From Lapidilactobacillus mulanensis (GTDB lineage: Bacteria; Bacillota; Bacilli; Lactobacillales; Lactobacillaceae), in assembly GCF_003946215.1 (NCBI RefSeq), contig NZ_RHOW01000018.1, forward strand, positions 1-41,773: a stretch of 41,773 bases of DNA. The letters are read 5' to 3'. This document shows, piece by piece, positions 1 through 6,892 of the stretch. The notes beneath the pieces were generated by a model. It searched no databases. It was not told the origin of the DNA and worked only from the letters and a program-made list of their open reading frames with translations. Each line of letters opens with the position of its first letter. Within the stretch, counting starts at the first letter, position 1. The translations under genes were made by a program, and so were the position numbers.

Positions 1-300
1 TTAGAATCTATGTTTTAAAAAAAGGACGAGAGGCTTTTCTATTTACACATAAAATTTGACACTCTCAAACAAAAAACCGATACTTCAAATGTTGATTTAG
101 ACATCGGCATGCTGGCACTAGATGATAACGGCAATAGTCCACTGCAAACGCAAGAAGACAATCTGAACAACAACTTATTACCAGGTAAGACTGTCGAAAC
201 AGTTCTAATTTACACACTGAAAAACACTAATCCTGTCGAACTATCATTTTCTAATGCTGATTTTGACACGATCGGCACAAAAACTATCAACGTACAATAA
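1..300 (+). pseudogene. C-terminal fragment of a lipoprotein-like DUF5067/DUF4352-type domain
   Basis: The frame ending at the TAA at 298-300 is open back to a stop at 16-18. It lacks a start codon with a ribosome binding site; the first ATG (109) is preceded by none. The roughly 93 readable residues resemble the C-terminal beta-sandwich of small Gram-positive surface lipoproteins (DUF5067/DUF4352-like): an LLPGKTVE turn, an IYTLKNTNPVEL strand, and an FSNADFDTIGTKT ending. Seen: an open frame without a start, with a run of seven A at 18-24 next to the upstream stop, where a frameshift could have occurred. Inferred: the remnant of a gene whose 5' part lies outside the window or was lost. The family name is a resemblance only. 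Confidence 0.45.
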
Positions 301-309
301 ATAAACTAC

Positions 310-351
310 CCCCACTCTGGTGATGATCCGAGTTCGATTCTCGGCTGGGGA
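310..351 (+). repeat. tRNA acceptor/T-arm-like minihelix, copy 1
   Basis: CCGAG (328-332), a seven-base TTCGATT loop and CTCGG (340-344) form a perfect T-arm. This is nested in a CCCCA (310-314)/TGGGG (346-350) helix that imitates the 3' end of an acceptor stem. A 13-base linker starting with CTCTGGTGA stands where the D and anticodon arms would be. The same architecture and the same CTCTGGTGA linker start recur at 1779-1823 with different stem sequences. It is not a complete tRNA. It could be a tRNA-derived attachment-site scar or an independent hairpin repeat. Confidence 0.55.
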
Positions 352-464
352 TTTTACAAATTACCAATATTGCCATTTAAACCAGTTTCATCATTTACAA
401 GCCCACATATTTCAACTCGACTTTAGATTTATATATAGCTTATGTATTAAAGGAGAACCAACAC

Positions 465-908
465 ATGAATATTCTGAAGCTAACTGATCAAGAGGTCAAC
501 AGGCTAATCAAGTCGCTTAAGAACTGCGAAAAAAGCATTTCTGGGGAGACTCCGCTTATTGGAAGAATAAAGGATGATACACCTGTAGTCGATTTTCAAA
601 ACCATGTTCAATACCAACTTCACCGTTACCGTAACCCCATTGATAATAATAGATTTAGCCTTCATATCAGATTCAAAGATACCAACGACCATCTTATAAG
701 AATTGACATCAACAACGGAACTCATCGTAATCCAAATGGTGAAATAGCACGCCAGAACCATATGCACATATACCATTTGGAATCTAACCTACGAAAAGAT
801 GCGACAGCAATTCCATTACCTGACGAGATTTCTGATTTAACCAGTTTATTTACAGTTCTTGAAAGTTTCTTAAAATATACTAATGTGAAAACAAATCAGT
901 TAGAATGA
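465..908 (+). CDS. DUF6978-like hypothetical protein
   Basis: This is a 147-residue soluble protein without signal peptide or membrane segment. The start is supported by AAAGGAG nine bases upstream of the ATG. The central part alternates strands rich in His, Arg and Asp (YQLHRYR, FSLHIRFKDTNDHLIRIDINNGTHRNPNGE), followed by a short HMHIYH block. This matches my memory of the DUF6978 family, which has no experimentally known function. The gene is 32 bp ahead of a DUF1828/DUF1829 gene, so the two are probably co-transcribed. The pair sits alone between two tRNA-like minihelix sequences in otherwise decayed DNA, which suggests horizontally acquired cargo such as a toxin-antitoxin or defence pair. 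That role is inference. Confidence 0.6.
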   Translation: MNILKLTDQEVNRLIKSLKNCEKSISGETPLIGRIKDDTPVVDFQNHVQYQLHRYRNPIDNNRFSLHIRFKDTNDHLIRIDINNGTHRNPNGEIARQNHMHIYHLESNLRKDATAIPLPDEISDLTSLFTVLESFLKYTNVKTNQLE

Positions 909-940
909 TGAGTATACACATGAAAGAAGGTGTCCAATAA

Positions 941-1714
941 ATGGTATCAATAAAAGACTTGGAACACTCCCTATCTGCATTCAATCAAAAACATATAAAT
1001 TTTTCAAATATTGATCAAAATATTATTAGAATTGACACGCCTTTTTATGACAGACATAACGACTCACTGATAATCTATGCATCTGATTGCGGAAATGGCA
1101 ACATCAAGATTAGTGATGCAGGATATGTGCTTGATGATTTAGAAACAGATGGTATCTATATTTTGAGATCAAAACTGCGAATGGATTTTATGCTTAAACA
1201 GCTGAACTCATTCGCAATTAGGTTTGACAAAGAAACAAATGAATTGTATACAATTTCTTCTACCGAACAATATGCTGTCAACCAATACCTACTAGTTCAA
1301 GCAATGCTTTTTGTCAATGATATGTTTATGCTTTCAAATAAGAATGTATCATCTATTTTTCTTAACGAAGTTGCCGGATTCCTTGAAGACAACAACATTA
1401 GGGCCATTGCAAACCGGGCAATAATTGGCACATCCGGTATGATTCACCGATTCGATTTTTCAATCGCTGGATTTAAAGATATCCCGGAACGCCTCATTCG
1501 GGTGGTAAACACACCGGACAACGAATACTACGCAAAATCAGTGGCTATGGACGTCCACCAAACAAGAAAAGTAGAAGCTAATGCTGAATTCTATACATTT
1601 ATAAACGATGAAAATACTGTTGATAATAAAATTATCAATCTTTTTAATTCCGAAAACATTAAGCCAGTTTTATTCTCGAAGCGCAACAGCGTGGTCAAAG
1701 AACTTGCCAAATAG
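941..1714 (+). CDS. DUF1828/DUF1829 domain protein
   Basis: This 257-residue soluble protein has a GAAGG ribosome binding site before the ATG. Residues about 25-95 carry the DUF1828 pattern: an IRIDTPF-DRHNDSLIIYA strand pair, then KISDAGYVLDDLE. Residues about 135-245 fit DUF1829: a GTSGMIHRFDFSIAG segment, then an IRVVNTP strand. These two domains commonly occur fused in Firmicutes accessory regions, and no biochemical activity is established for them. It follows a DUF6978-like gene after 32 bp and is very likely in the same operon. The gene appears intact. A defence, toxin-antitoxin or phage-related role is guesswork from context; the domain naming is firmer. Confidence 0.7.
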   Translation: MVSIKDLEHSLSAFNQKHINFSNIDQNIIRIDTPFYDRHNDSLIIYASDCGNGNIKISDAGYVLDDLETDGIYILRSKLRMDFMLKQLNSFAIRFDKETNELYTISSTEQYAVNQYLLVQAMLFVNDMFMLSNKNVSSIFLNEVAGFLEDNNIRAIANRAIIGTSGMIHRFDFSIAGFKDIPERLIRVVNTPDNEYYAKSVAMDVHQTRKVEANAEFYTFINDENTVDNKIINLFNSENIKPVLFSKRNSVVKELAK

Positions 1715-1778
1715 TGGGCTAATAACTCATCCACTAAAAATTTATTTAAATGATGTAGCTATACCAGCTTTGATTACT

Positions 1779-1823
1779 TCCCTGCTCTGGTGAGTCTGCC
1801 TAAGTTCGATTCTTAGGCAGGGA
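1779..1823 (+). repeat. tRNA acceptor/T-arm-like minihelix, copy 2
   Basis: A perfect seven-pair acceptor-like helix, TCCCTGC (1779-1785) with GCAGGGA (1817-1823), encloses a five-pair T stem CTAAG/CTTAG around the loop TTCGATT (1805-1811). A 14-base linker beginning TCTGGTGA replaces the D and anticodon arms. All helix positions differ from the copy at 310-351 yet still pair, so base pairing is conserved rather than sequence. Copies 1 and 2 bracket the DUF6978-DUF1828 gene pair. No other copy was noticed in the window. Confidence 0.6.
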
Positions 1824-1830
1824 TTTCCCA

Positions 1831-2219
1831 AATAATTATTGACGTAAATACTATGACAAATTAAGAGCTAAATGTTCAATTACAAAATAATTTAGGCGAC
1901 ACAAGTTTTTATGCAACGTTCAAGCGCATTCGCCATAATGGAACGGACAACAAAGAACTTTGAAAAATATGAATAAAGCTCTCGTGGAAATGGATCAAGA
2001 AATTAATAATAGTTTTATAGAACATGATAATGCCTGATGGCTTATTTTTTTAAAGCAAAAAGAACATACGTTTCCATTTTATATCGAGAATACACAAAAA
2101 GGCGACCAATAAAATGGCCGCCTTTTTCGTCGACTGTGTACCAAACTGTGTACCAAGCCGAATTTAATTAATTTTAACGCTTTAACAAAAGCTAGTAGTA
2201 AAACACTGTAACCCCACTC
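1831..2219. other. Decayed intergenic stretch downstream of the accessory gene pair
   Basis: I see no intact gene here. Short open fragments with coding-like composition lie around 1880-2030 but carry several stops. The stretch ends in a bidirectional terminator (2096-2127) and a tandem 12-bp direct repeat, ACTGTGTACCAA at 2133-2144 and 2145-2156. Such doubled motifs could be the end of a lost integrase gene or part of an attachment region. That is a weak inference. Confidence 0.4.
2096..2127. terminator. Bidirectional rho-independent terminator
   Basis: AAAAAGGCGACC, an eight-base loop and GGCCGCCTTTTT form a GC-rich hairpin with A and T tracts on both sides. On the minus strand it lies about 95 bases after the pgi stop codon and probably ends that transcript. 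On the plus strand it closes the decayed accessory region. Confidence 0.75.
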
Positions 2220-3560
2220 CTACAAGCGTTCGTTAAGATCCTTAGCTAAGTCTTCGAAGCCAGGTTTGCCAAGCAATGCGAACATGTTCTTCTTATATGC
2301 TTCAACACCTGGTTGGTTGAATGGGTTGATGCCATTCAAGTAGCCAGAAATACCAACGGCAATTTCGAAGAAGTAAATCATGTAACCAAGTGTGTATGCG
2401 TCTTGCTTCGGAATACGGACGGTCATGACAGGGACGCCACCATCGGTATGAGCCAAGACAACACCTTGATAAGCTTTGCTGTTGACAAAGTCCATTGATT
2501 TGCCTTCAAGATAGCCTAAGCCATCAAGATCTTCTTTTTCAGTTGGGATTTCAACATTGTGACGTGGTTCGTCGATTTCGATAACTGTTTCCATCAAATT
2601 ACGACGGCCTTCTTGAATGTATTGGCCTAATGAATGCAAGTCAGTTGAGAAGTTTGCAGATGAAGGATAAATCCCCTTCTGATCCTTGCCTTCAGACTCA
2701 CCCATTAATTGCTTCCACCATTCGCCAAAGTATTGCAAAGTTGGCTCGTAGTTTTCCAACAATTCAGTTGTGTAACCTTTACGATATAAAATGTTGCGTA
2801 ATGCAGCATATTGATAAGCTTCGTTCTTAGTTAAATCAGCATCACTATATTGATCACGGGCATCTGCAGCACCTTGCATCAATTGATCGATATCGATTCC
2901 AGCAACGGCAATTGGCAACAAACCAACAGCAGACAAGACTGAGAAACGACCGCCGATATCATCAGGCACAACGAATTCTTCGTAGCCTTCAGCGTCTGAT
3001 TCAGTCTTCAAAGCACCTTTAGCACGATCAGTTGTCGCATAAATACGGCCACGAGCGCCTTCAGTACCATATTTTTCAACTAACTTAGCTTTCAAAACAC
3101 GGAATGCAATTGAAGGTTCTGTTGTAGTACCAGACTTTGAGATCACGTTGATACTGAAATCGCGATCGCCGATCAATTCAACTAAGTCATATAAATAATT
3201 AGGGCTGATCGAATTGCCTGCAAATAAAACTTGTGGGCCTTTACGATCTGGTGATAAGTTGTAGAAAGTGCTGCTCAAGAAATCAACAGCTGCACGTGCG
3301 CCTAAATATGAACCACCAATACCAATTGCAACGAAAACTTCAGAATCGCTCTGAACTTTCTTTGCAGCAGCTTTAATGCGTGCAAATTCATCCTTGTCAT
3401 AATCGACAGGTAAATCGATGAATCCACGGAAATCATTACCAGCGCCTGTACCTTGACGTAATTCAGTGTCAGCGGCTGTAACTAATGCCTGCATCTCGCC
3501 TAATTCGTTATCTTGAACGAATTTACCTAGTTTACTGCTATCAAATGAAATGTGTGCCAT
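2220..3560 (-). CDS. pgi: Glucose-6-phosphate isomerase
   Basis: This enzyme interconverts glucose 6-phosphate and fructose 6-phosphate in glycolysis, in the cytosol. The 446-residue length is normal for the short Gram-positive form. Landmarks are [11 protein letters not shown] (substrate phosphate region), the [14 protein letters not shown] signature, [11 protein letters not shown], a [10 protein letters not shown] segment with the catalytic Glu region, and [11 protein letters not shown] near the C-terminus with the catalytic Lys. The start is fixed by AGGAGG eleven bases upstream of the ATG. It is transcribed leftwards as a single gene. The gap to the upstream fba holds a structured repeat element. 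No defects are seen. Confidence 0.97.
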   Translation of the reverse strand: MAHISFDSSKLGKFVQDNELGEMQALVTAADTELRQGTGAGNDFRGFIDLPVDYDKDEFARIKAAAKKVQSDSEVFVAIGIGGSYLGARAAVDFLSSTFYNLSPDRKGPQVLFAGNSISPNYLYDLVELIGDRDFSINVISKSGTTTEPSIAFRVLKAKLVEKYGTEGARGRIYATTDRAKGALKTESDAEGYEEFVVPDDIGGRFSVLSAVGLLPIAVAGIDIDQLMQGAADARDQYSDADLTKNEAYQYAALRNILYRKGYTTELLENYEPTLQYFGEWWKQLMGESEGKDQKGIYPSSANFSTDLHSLGQYIQEGRRNLMETVIEIDEPRHNVEIPTEKEDLDGLGYLEGKSMDFVNSKAYQGVVLAHTDGGVPVMTVRIPKQDAYTLGYMIYFFEIAVGISGYLNGINPFNQPGVEAYKKNMFALLGKPGFEDLAKDLNERL

Positions 3561-4079
3561 TAGAAATTTTTCCTCCTAATAATCAAAAAGTGAAGTCTCT
3601 TTCCACTAAAATACTTTAGACGTTTTTCAAACCGATTGCAAGAAATGTTGATGAATTAGTTGCGCAAATTTCATTTTTTTCTGAACGTGTCACTCGCACC
3701 GTGGATTCGTGGTGAATGCCGTCGATTCTTAGGCTCACCTATATATTTGCTGATTTAATTTAAGTTGAAATAATGTCGAGACTGATTTTTCTGTGAAAAT
3801 TTCAACACTACGTTTCTTAAAAGCGTGTGCTACTTTCAGTGGCTTTCATAACAGTGTTGCTTTGACTGCTGATCTACTTCCGGCCGTTACTGGTTTAGAG
3901 CTTAACTGGAAATAACTGGGGTTTGGTCTGAAATCAAATATAGATAATCAAATGAGAAAAGAGCAGTATTTACATTTTCTAATTTAATTCGCACGTCCGC
4001 CTTTCGTCACCAAATAAATAAAGTTCCACTACAAACCAGTCGCACAGCATCAAATCCGACTCAAAGCTGCAATAAAATA
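3561..4079. other. Intergenic region upstream of pgi with a flank-only relic of the dispersed element
   Basis: There is no gene here. It should contain the pgi promoter on the minus strand, but I cannot place it confidently. At about 3874-3930, read on the minus strand, a segment matches the flanks of the dispersed element. TTATTTCCAGTT followed by TAAACC corresponds to the upstream flank of the copy at 36565-36893. Soon after comes CCGGAAGTAGA, corresponding to the GAAGGTAGA that follows the 3' arm in other copies. The roughly 200-bp body is absent, so this may be an empty or deleted site. Confidence 0.4.
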
Positions 4080-4284
4080 GGCAGAATGCGGAAGAAAAAA
4101 GCGGCTGTTACTGTGAAAATGGTGTTGGTGACCCGTTTTTGGTCACCTTACAGCATGGGCGATTTCGAGATTTTTCCAAGAGCTTGGGAAAAAGCTCGAA
4201 ATCGAGCTTCAAGACAATTCGATTTTCAATTGGCTTGAAGCGTCCCCACAGTCTAACAGCCGCTGTTTTCTGGAGCAATCTGCC
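4080..4284 (+). repeat. Dispersed structured element, copy A
   Basis: The terminal helix is formed by 4080-4110 with 4254-4284. Its inner 18 positions (4093-4110 with 4254-4271) pair with one mismatch, and GGCAGA/TCTGCC close the outer end beyond an internal loop. Inside, in order, are CTGTGA pairing with TTACAG, a GGTGACC/GGTCACC hairpin, an ATGGG segment, a long hairpin with GATTTCGAGAT on one side and AGCTCGAAATC on the other, a GCTTCAAG/CTTGAAGC hairpin, and the CGTCCCCACAG segment. It is followed by GGAGGTAGA and later TTCACCAC, flanks shared with copy C. It lies between fba and pgi, antisense to both. Confidence 0.7.
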
Positions 4285-4312
4285 GGAGGTAGATAGAACT
4301 TCACCACTCGTC

Positions 4313-4362
4313 AAAAAAAAGCCCAACCCGTCAGTTTTTCAACTAACAAGTCAGACTTTCTA
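4313..4362 (-). terminator. Terminator of fba
   Basis: On the minus strand, just after the fba stop codon, a hairpin with AGTT-GAAA-AACT at its tip is extended by wobble pairs and followed downstream by GGGC and a run of eight T. The stem is partly G-T paired, so it is weaker than other terminators in the window. Its position fits the end of the aldolase transcript. Confidence 0.5.
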
Positions 4363-4371
4363 AAATTACAA

Positions 4372-5253
4372 TTAGATTTCTTCAGGAACCATTTTAACTT
4401 CTTTAGTACCCATCCAGCCAATGATTTCTTTAACTGTATCGGCAATAGCCTTAGTACCAGGAGCAAGCAATTTACGAGGATCGTAACCCTTGCCTTCTTG
4501 GTCTTTACCAGCTTCGATATATTCGCGAGTTGCTTTAGCAAATGATAATTGGCATTCAGTATTGATGTTCAACTTAGAAATACCCATTGAAATTGCTTTT
4601 TCAACTTGGTCTTGAGGGATGCCTGAACCACCGTGAAGAACTAATGGCAAATCAACTGCTTCGCCAATTTCCTTCAAGCGGTCAAAGTGCAAGCCAGTCC
4701 AGTTAGCAGGATATTGGCCATGAATGTTACCAATACCAGCAGCTAAGAAGTCGATACCAGTTGCAGCTAATTCCTTAGCTTCTTCAACAGATGCTAATTC
4801 GCCTTCACCAACAACACCGTCTTCTTCACCACCGATAGAACCAACTTCGGCTTCAACAGAAATGCCTTTAGCATGAGCTAATTTGACAATTTCCTTAGTT
4901 TTTTCAACGTTCTCGGCAAATGGTAAGTCGTGACCGTCAAACATAACTGAGTTGTAACCAGCAGCAATTGCTTCTTTAGCAGCTTCGTAATCACCATGAT
5001 CCAAGTGGATAATAACAGGAACAGTAATGTCCATGCTCTTAACCGTTGCTTCGATCAACTTCTGGCAAAGTTCGTAACCACCCATATACTTAGCAGCGCC
5101 CATTGATGTTTGGATCAAAACGGGAACGTTCTTTTCTTGGGCAGCACCTAAAATAGCGCGAGTCCATTCCAAGTTATTAGTGTTGAATGCGCCGACGCAA
5201 TAGTGACCCTTACGAGCAGCTTGAAAAATTTCTGTACCATGTACTAATGGCAT
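4372..5253 (-). CDS. fba: Class II fructose-bisphosphate aldolase
   Basis: This zinc-dependent enzyme cleaves fructose 1,6-bisphosphate to dihydroxyacetone phosphate and glyceraldehyde 3-phosphate in glycolysis. Motifs of the class II family are visible: HLDHG (zinc and catalytic region), GYNSVMFDGHDLP, EAEVGSIGGEEDG, GNIHGQYP with a zinc ligand, LHGGSGIP and KLNINTE (phosphate binding). I place the start at the second ATG. AGGAGG abuts the upstream ATG (5262) but lies nine bases before this one, giving 293 residues starting MPLVHG. It is monocistronic on the minus strand, with a terminator at 4313-4362. Confidence 0.95.
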   Translation of the reverse strand: MPLVHGTEIFQAARKGHYCVGAFNTNNLEWTRAILGAAQEKNVPVLIQTSMGAAKYMGGYELCQKLIEATVKSMDITVPVIIHLDHGDYEAAKEAIAAGYNSVMFDGHDLPFAENVEKTKEIVKLAHAKGISVEAEVGSIGGEEDGVVGEGELASVEEAKELAATGIDFLAAGIGNIHGQYPANWTGLHFDRLKEIGEAVDLPLVLHGGSGIPQDQVEKAISMGISKLNINTECQLSFAKATREYIEAGKDQEGKGYDPRKLLAPGTKAIADTVKEIIGWMGTKEVKMVPEEI

Positions 5254-5289
5254 TGTATACATCCTCCTGCGAGAAAAAATATTTTTTTA

Positions 5290-5335
5290 CCTACAACAGT
5301 TATATTATCATTAATTGAGAAAAAATGGTAATATT
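5290..5335 (-). promoter_or_regulatory. Candidate fba promoter
   Basis: On the minus strand, TTACCA and TAATAT are separated by about 18 bases in the AT-rich leader roughly 50 bases before the aldolase start. The -10 box is good and the -35 box is poor. Assigned by eye only. Confidence 0.3.
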
Positions 5336-5378
5336 TTGTAAACTCTTTTTAATAACAGGCAATCTTTCTGAAAACCAG

Positions 5379-5996
5379 TCACGCTTTTCTAGGCACAAAA
5401 CGCTTGAGAAACAGCCAGAACAGTAGGTATCCCACGATTGCACCACTGGTATTGAAAATAATGTCATCAATGTCACTGATCCCGGTCCAAATGAAAAATT
5501 GAACGGTTTCGATCAAAAATGAAAGTAGCATACCCGCAAAAACGGTCCGAAAAAAACCACGCCGTTTGCGCACAAGTGGCCACAATAAGCCGAACGGCAC
5601 AAACCAAGCAATATTACCGTAAAGATTGTAAATGAAATCGATGCTGGAAGTTCCGTTTCGTAATTTTAAAGTTTCAACTAGCGGCACTAAATTAATTTGC
5701 GAACGCGGCCGTTGCCAATAAATCTTGATCTGCCACGGGAAATAAATCCCCCGAAAGACCGTCAACGCCAGCAATAGCAGTAAGTAGAAAATAAATACCC
5801 ACAAAACAAGTTCAGAAGGCCAATGTGGTCGTTTCTTTTTAACTAGAAAGTAAATACCGCGCAGCAGCAAGAACAGCAGAAAATAAATCAGCGACTTATC
5901 TAAACTGTAGAAAATGAGGCGCACTAAGGGAAAGTGATTAAAACTATTCGCATAATGTGCCACAATATATGAATAAATCGGGCTGAGTAAATACAT
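5379..5996 (-). CDS. VanZ-like membrane protein
   Basis: This is a predicted polytopic membrane protein of the VanZ family, named after the teicoplanin-resistance accessory protein; most members have no known biochemical role. About five hydrophobic segments are visible, with the family core NLYGNIAWFVPFGLL and the C-terminal ETVQFF-TGISDIDDIIFNTSGAIVGY motif. The frame is open to 6110, but only the ATG at 5996 has an upstream purine-rich AGAAGGGA stretch and begins at the expected family N-terminus (MYLLSPIY). This gives 205 residues. It stands alone between fba and the structured elements B and C. Confidence 0.8.
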   Translation of the reverse strand: MYLLSPIYSYIVAHYANSFNHFPLVRLIFYSLDKSLIYFLLFLLLRGIYFLVKKKRPHWPSELVLWVFIFYLLLLLALTVFRGIYFPWQIKIYWQRPRSQINLVPLVETLKLRNGTSSIDFIYNLYGNIAWFVPFGLLWPLVRKRRGFFRTVFAGMLLSFLIETVQFFIWTGISDIDDIIFNTSGAIVGYLLFWLFLKRFVPRKA

Positions 5997-6147
5997 GAGC
6001 GGCCACTTCCCTTCTGTTTGCAGTGCACCTTCTAGTCTACCAAATTCGGTTGATAATACCTTGACCATGAATTTGACATAACTAAATTTTAAGAAATCTA
6101 CCGAATGCATGTACCGTAAAAATGATTGGGAATTCTTTTGCGGTTCC

Positions 6148-6346
6148 GGCTAAATTTGTGGTGGGAACTGGGACTGCAGTGGAATTTCTGTTAACGAACG
6201 GGTTTTGTGAGTTTACAGAAAGGGGAAATATGAGATCTTCCCGATTTTGGAAGAGCTCACATTTTAGGCGGAAAACTTTTGGTGTTCTTCCAAAAGCTTG
6301 GAGCCGTCCCCACAGCAGTCTCCCAGTTCCCACCACAAATTTCGCC
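6148..6346 (+). repeat. Dispersed structured element, copy B
   Basis: The terminal helix pairs 6152-6177 with 6315-6342 over 26 positions with a two-base bulge, and GGC/GCC extend it to 6148 and 6346. The core contains TTTCTGT/ACAGAAA, then GGGGAAAT, a hairpin with GAGATCTTCC and GGAAGAGCTC, AGGCGGAA, a hairpin around CTTTTGG/CCAAAAG, and GAGCCGTCCCCACAG directly before the 3' arm. The arm sequence has no similarity to the arms of the other copies. It lies in the divergent gap between the VanZ-like gene and the LTA synthase gene. Confidence 0.7.
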
Positions 6347-6574
6347 TATCCTATTCGAACAAGATCGATATATTTAGAGTTGTAGATTTAATTTGCATTT
6401 CTAAATTCAACCAATATTTTTTTCGCGCGTAAAATGAGAATTGGTAATTTAGGTACACGACAAATTTTAAATTCATCACTTTTCTTATTTAGTTATTCAA
6501 AGTAAAGGCTACCTTGATAATCCACCTCCAGGAACCCTGTTATTCATTTCCTACACTAAACTAAATTAAGTTTA

Positions 6575-6775
6575 GGTCGAAAGTGCTGGTGCAGGCAGTC
6601 GTGGCAGTGACAACCATGTTGGCGGGCCGCTTTTGCCTGCCTTACATGGTGGATCGATTCGAGATTTTGCGGTTTATGCAAAAGCTCAAATCGAAGCTTG
6701 AAGACTTCCATGAACCTCGGAAGGCTTCAAGCGGTCCCACAAGCCAACGTACTGCCTGCCCCAGCACTTTCGACC
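6575..6775 (+). repeat. Dispersed structured element, copy C
   Basis: The 25-base arms 6575-6599 and 6751-6775 are complementary at 24 positions. The core has ACCATGT/ACATGGT with an inner GGCGGG/CCTGCC hairpin, then GATTCGAGATTTTGC pairing with GCAAAAGCTC and AAATCGAAGC, a GCTTGAAG/CTTCAAGC hairpin, and GGTCCCACA. The upstream flank carries a CTAAAC...GTTTAG inverted repeat (6556-6574) also found outside copy D. The downstream flank begins GAAGGTAGATA. It lies about 115 bp ahead of the LTA synthase start. Confidence 0.72.
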
Positions 6776-6892
6776 GAAGGTAGATAATATTTCACCACAG
6801 ACTCTTAAGAAATAACTAGTTTATTTCAGAAAATTGCTTGTCAGATGCGTTTAGGGTTAAAATAAGGACATTATAAGTGTGAGGTTTGCCAT

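Noticed and set aside
310-351. Complete tRNA gene
   Set aside because: D and anticodon arms are missing, and the acceptor-like helix has only five pairs. The same holds for 1779-1823, apart from its full seven-pair helix.
3700-3735. TCGATTCTTAGGC match to the minihelix at 1779-1823
   Set aside because: Only 13 bases match, no complementary T-stem strand precedes it, and no acceptor-like helix is present, so it is probably chance.
4080-6775. Insertion sequence origin with transposase for the dispersed elements
   Set aside because: No transposase-like frame is found in or near any copy, and terminal sequences are not conserved among copies, so a simple IS or MITE explanation does not fit.
6583-6783. 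66-codon open frame across element C
   Set aside because: No ribosome binding site. It reads straight through both complementary arms, and the composition is not protein-like.
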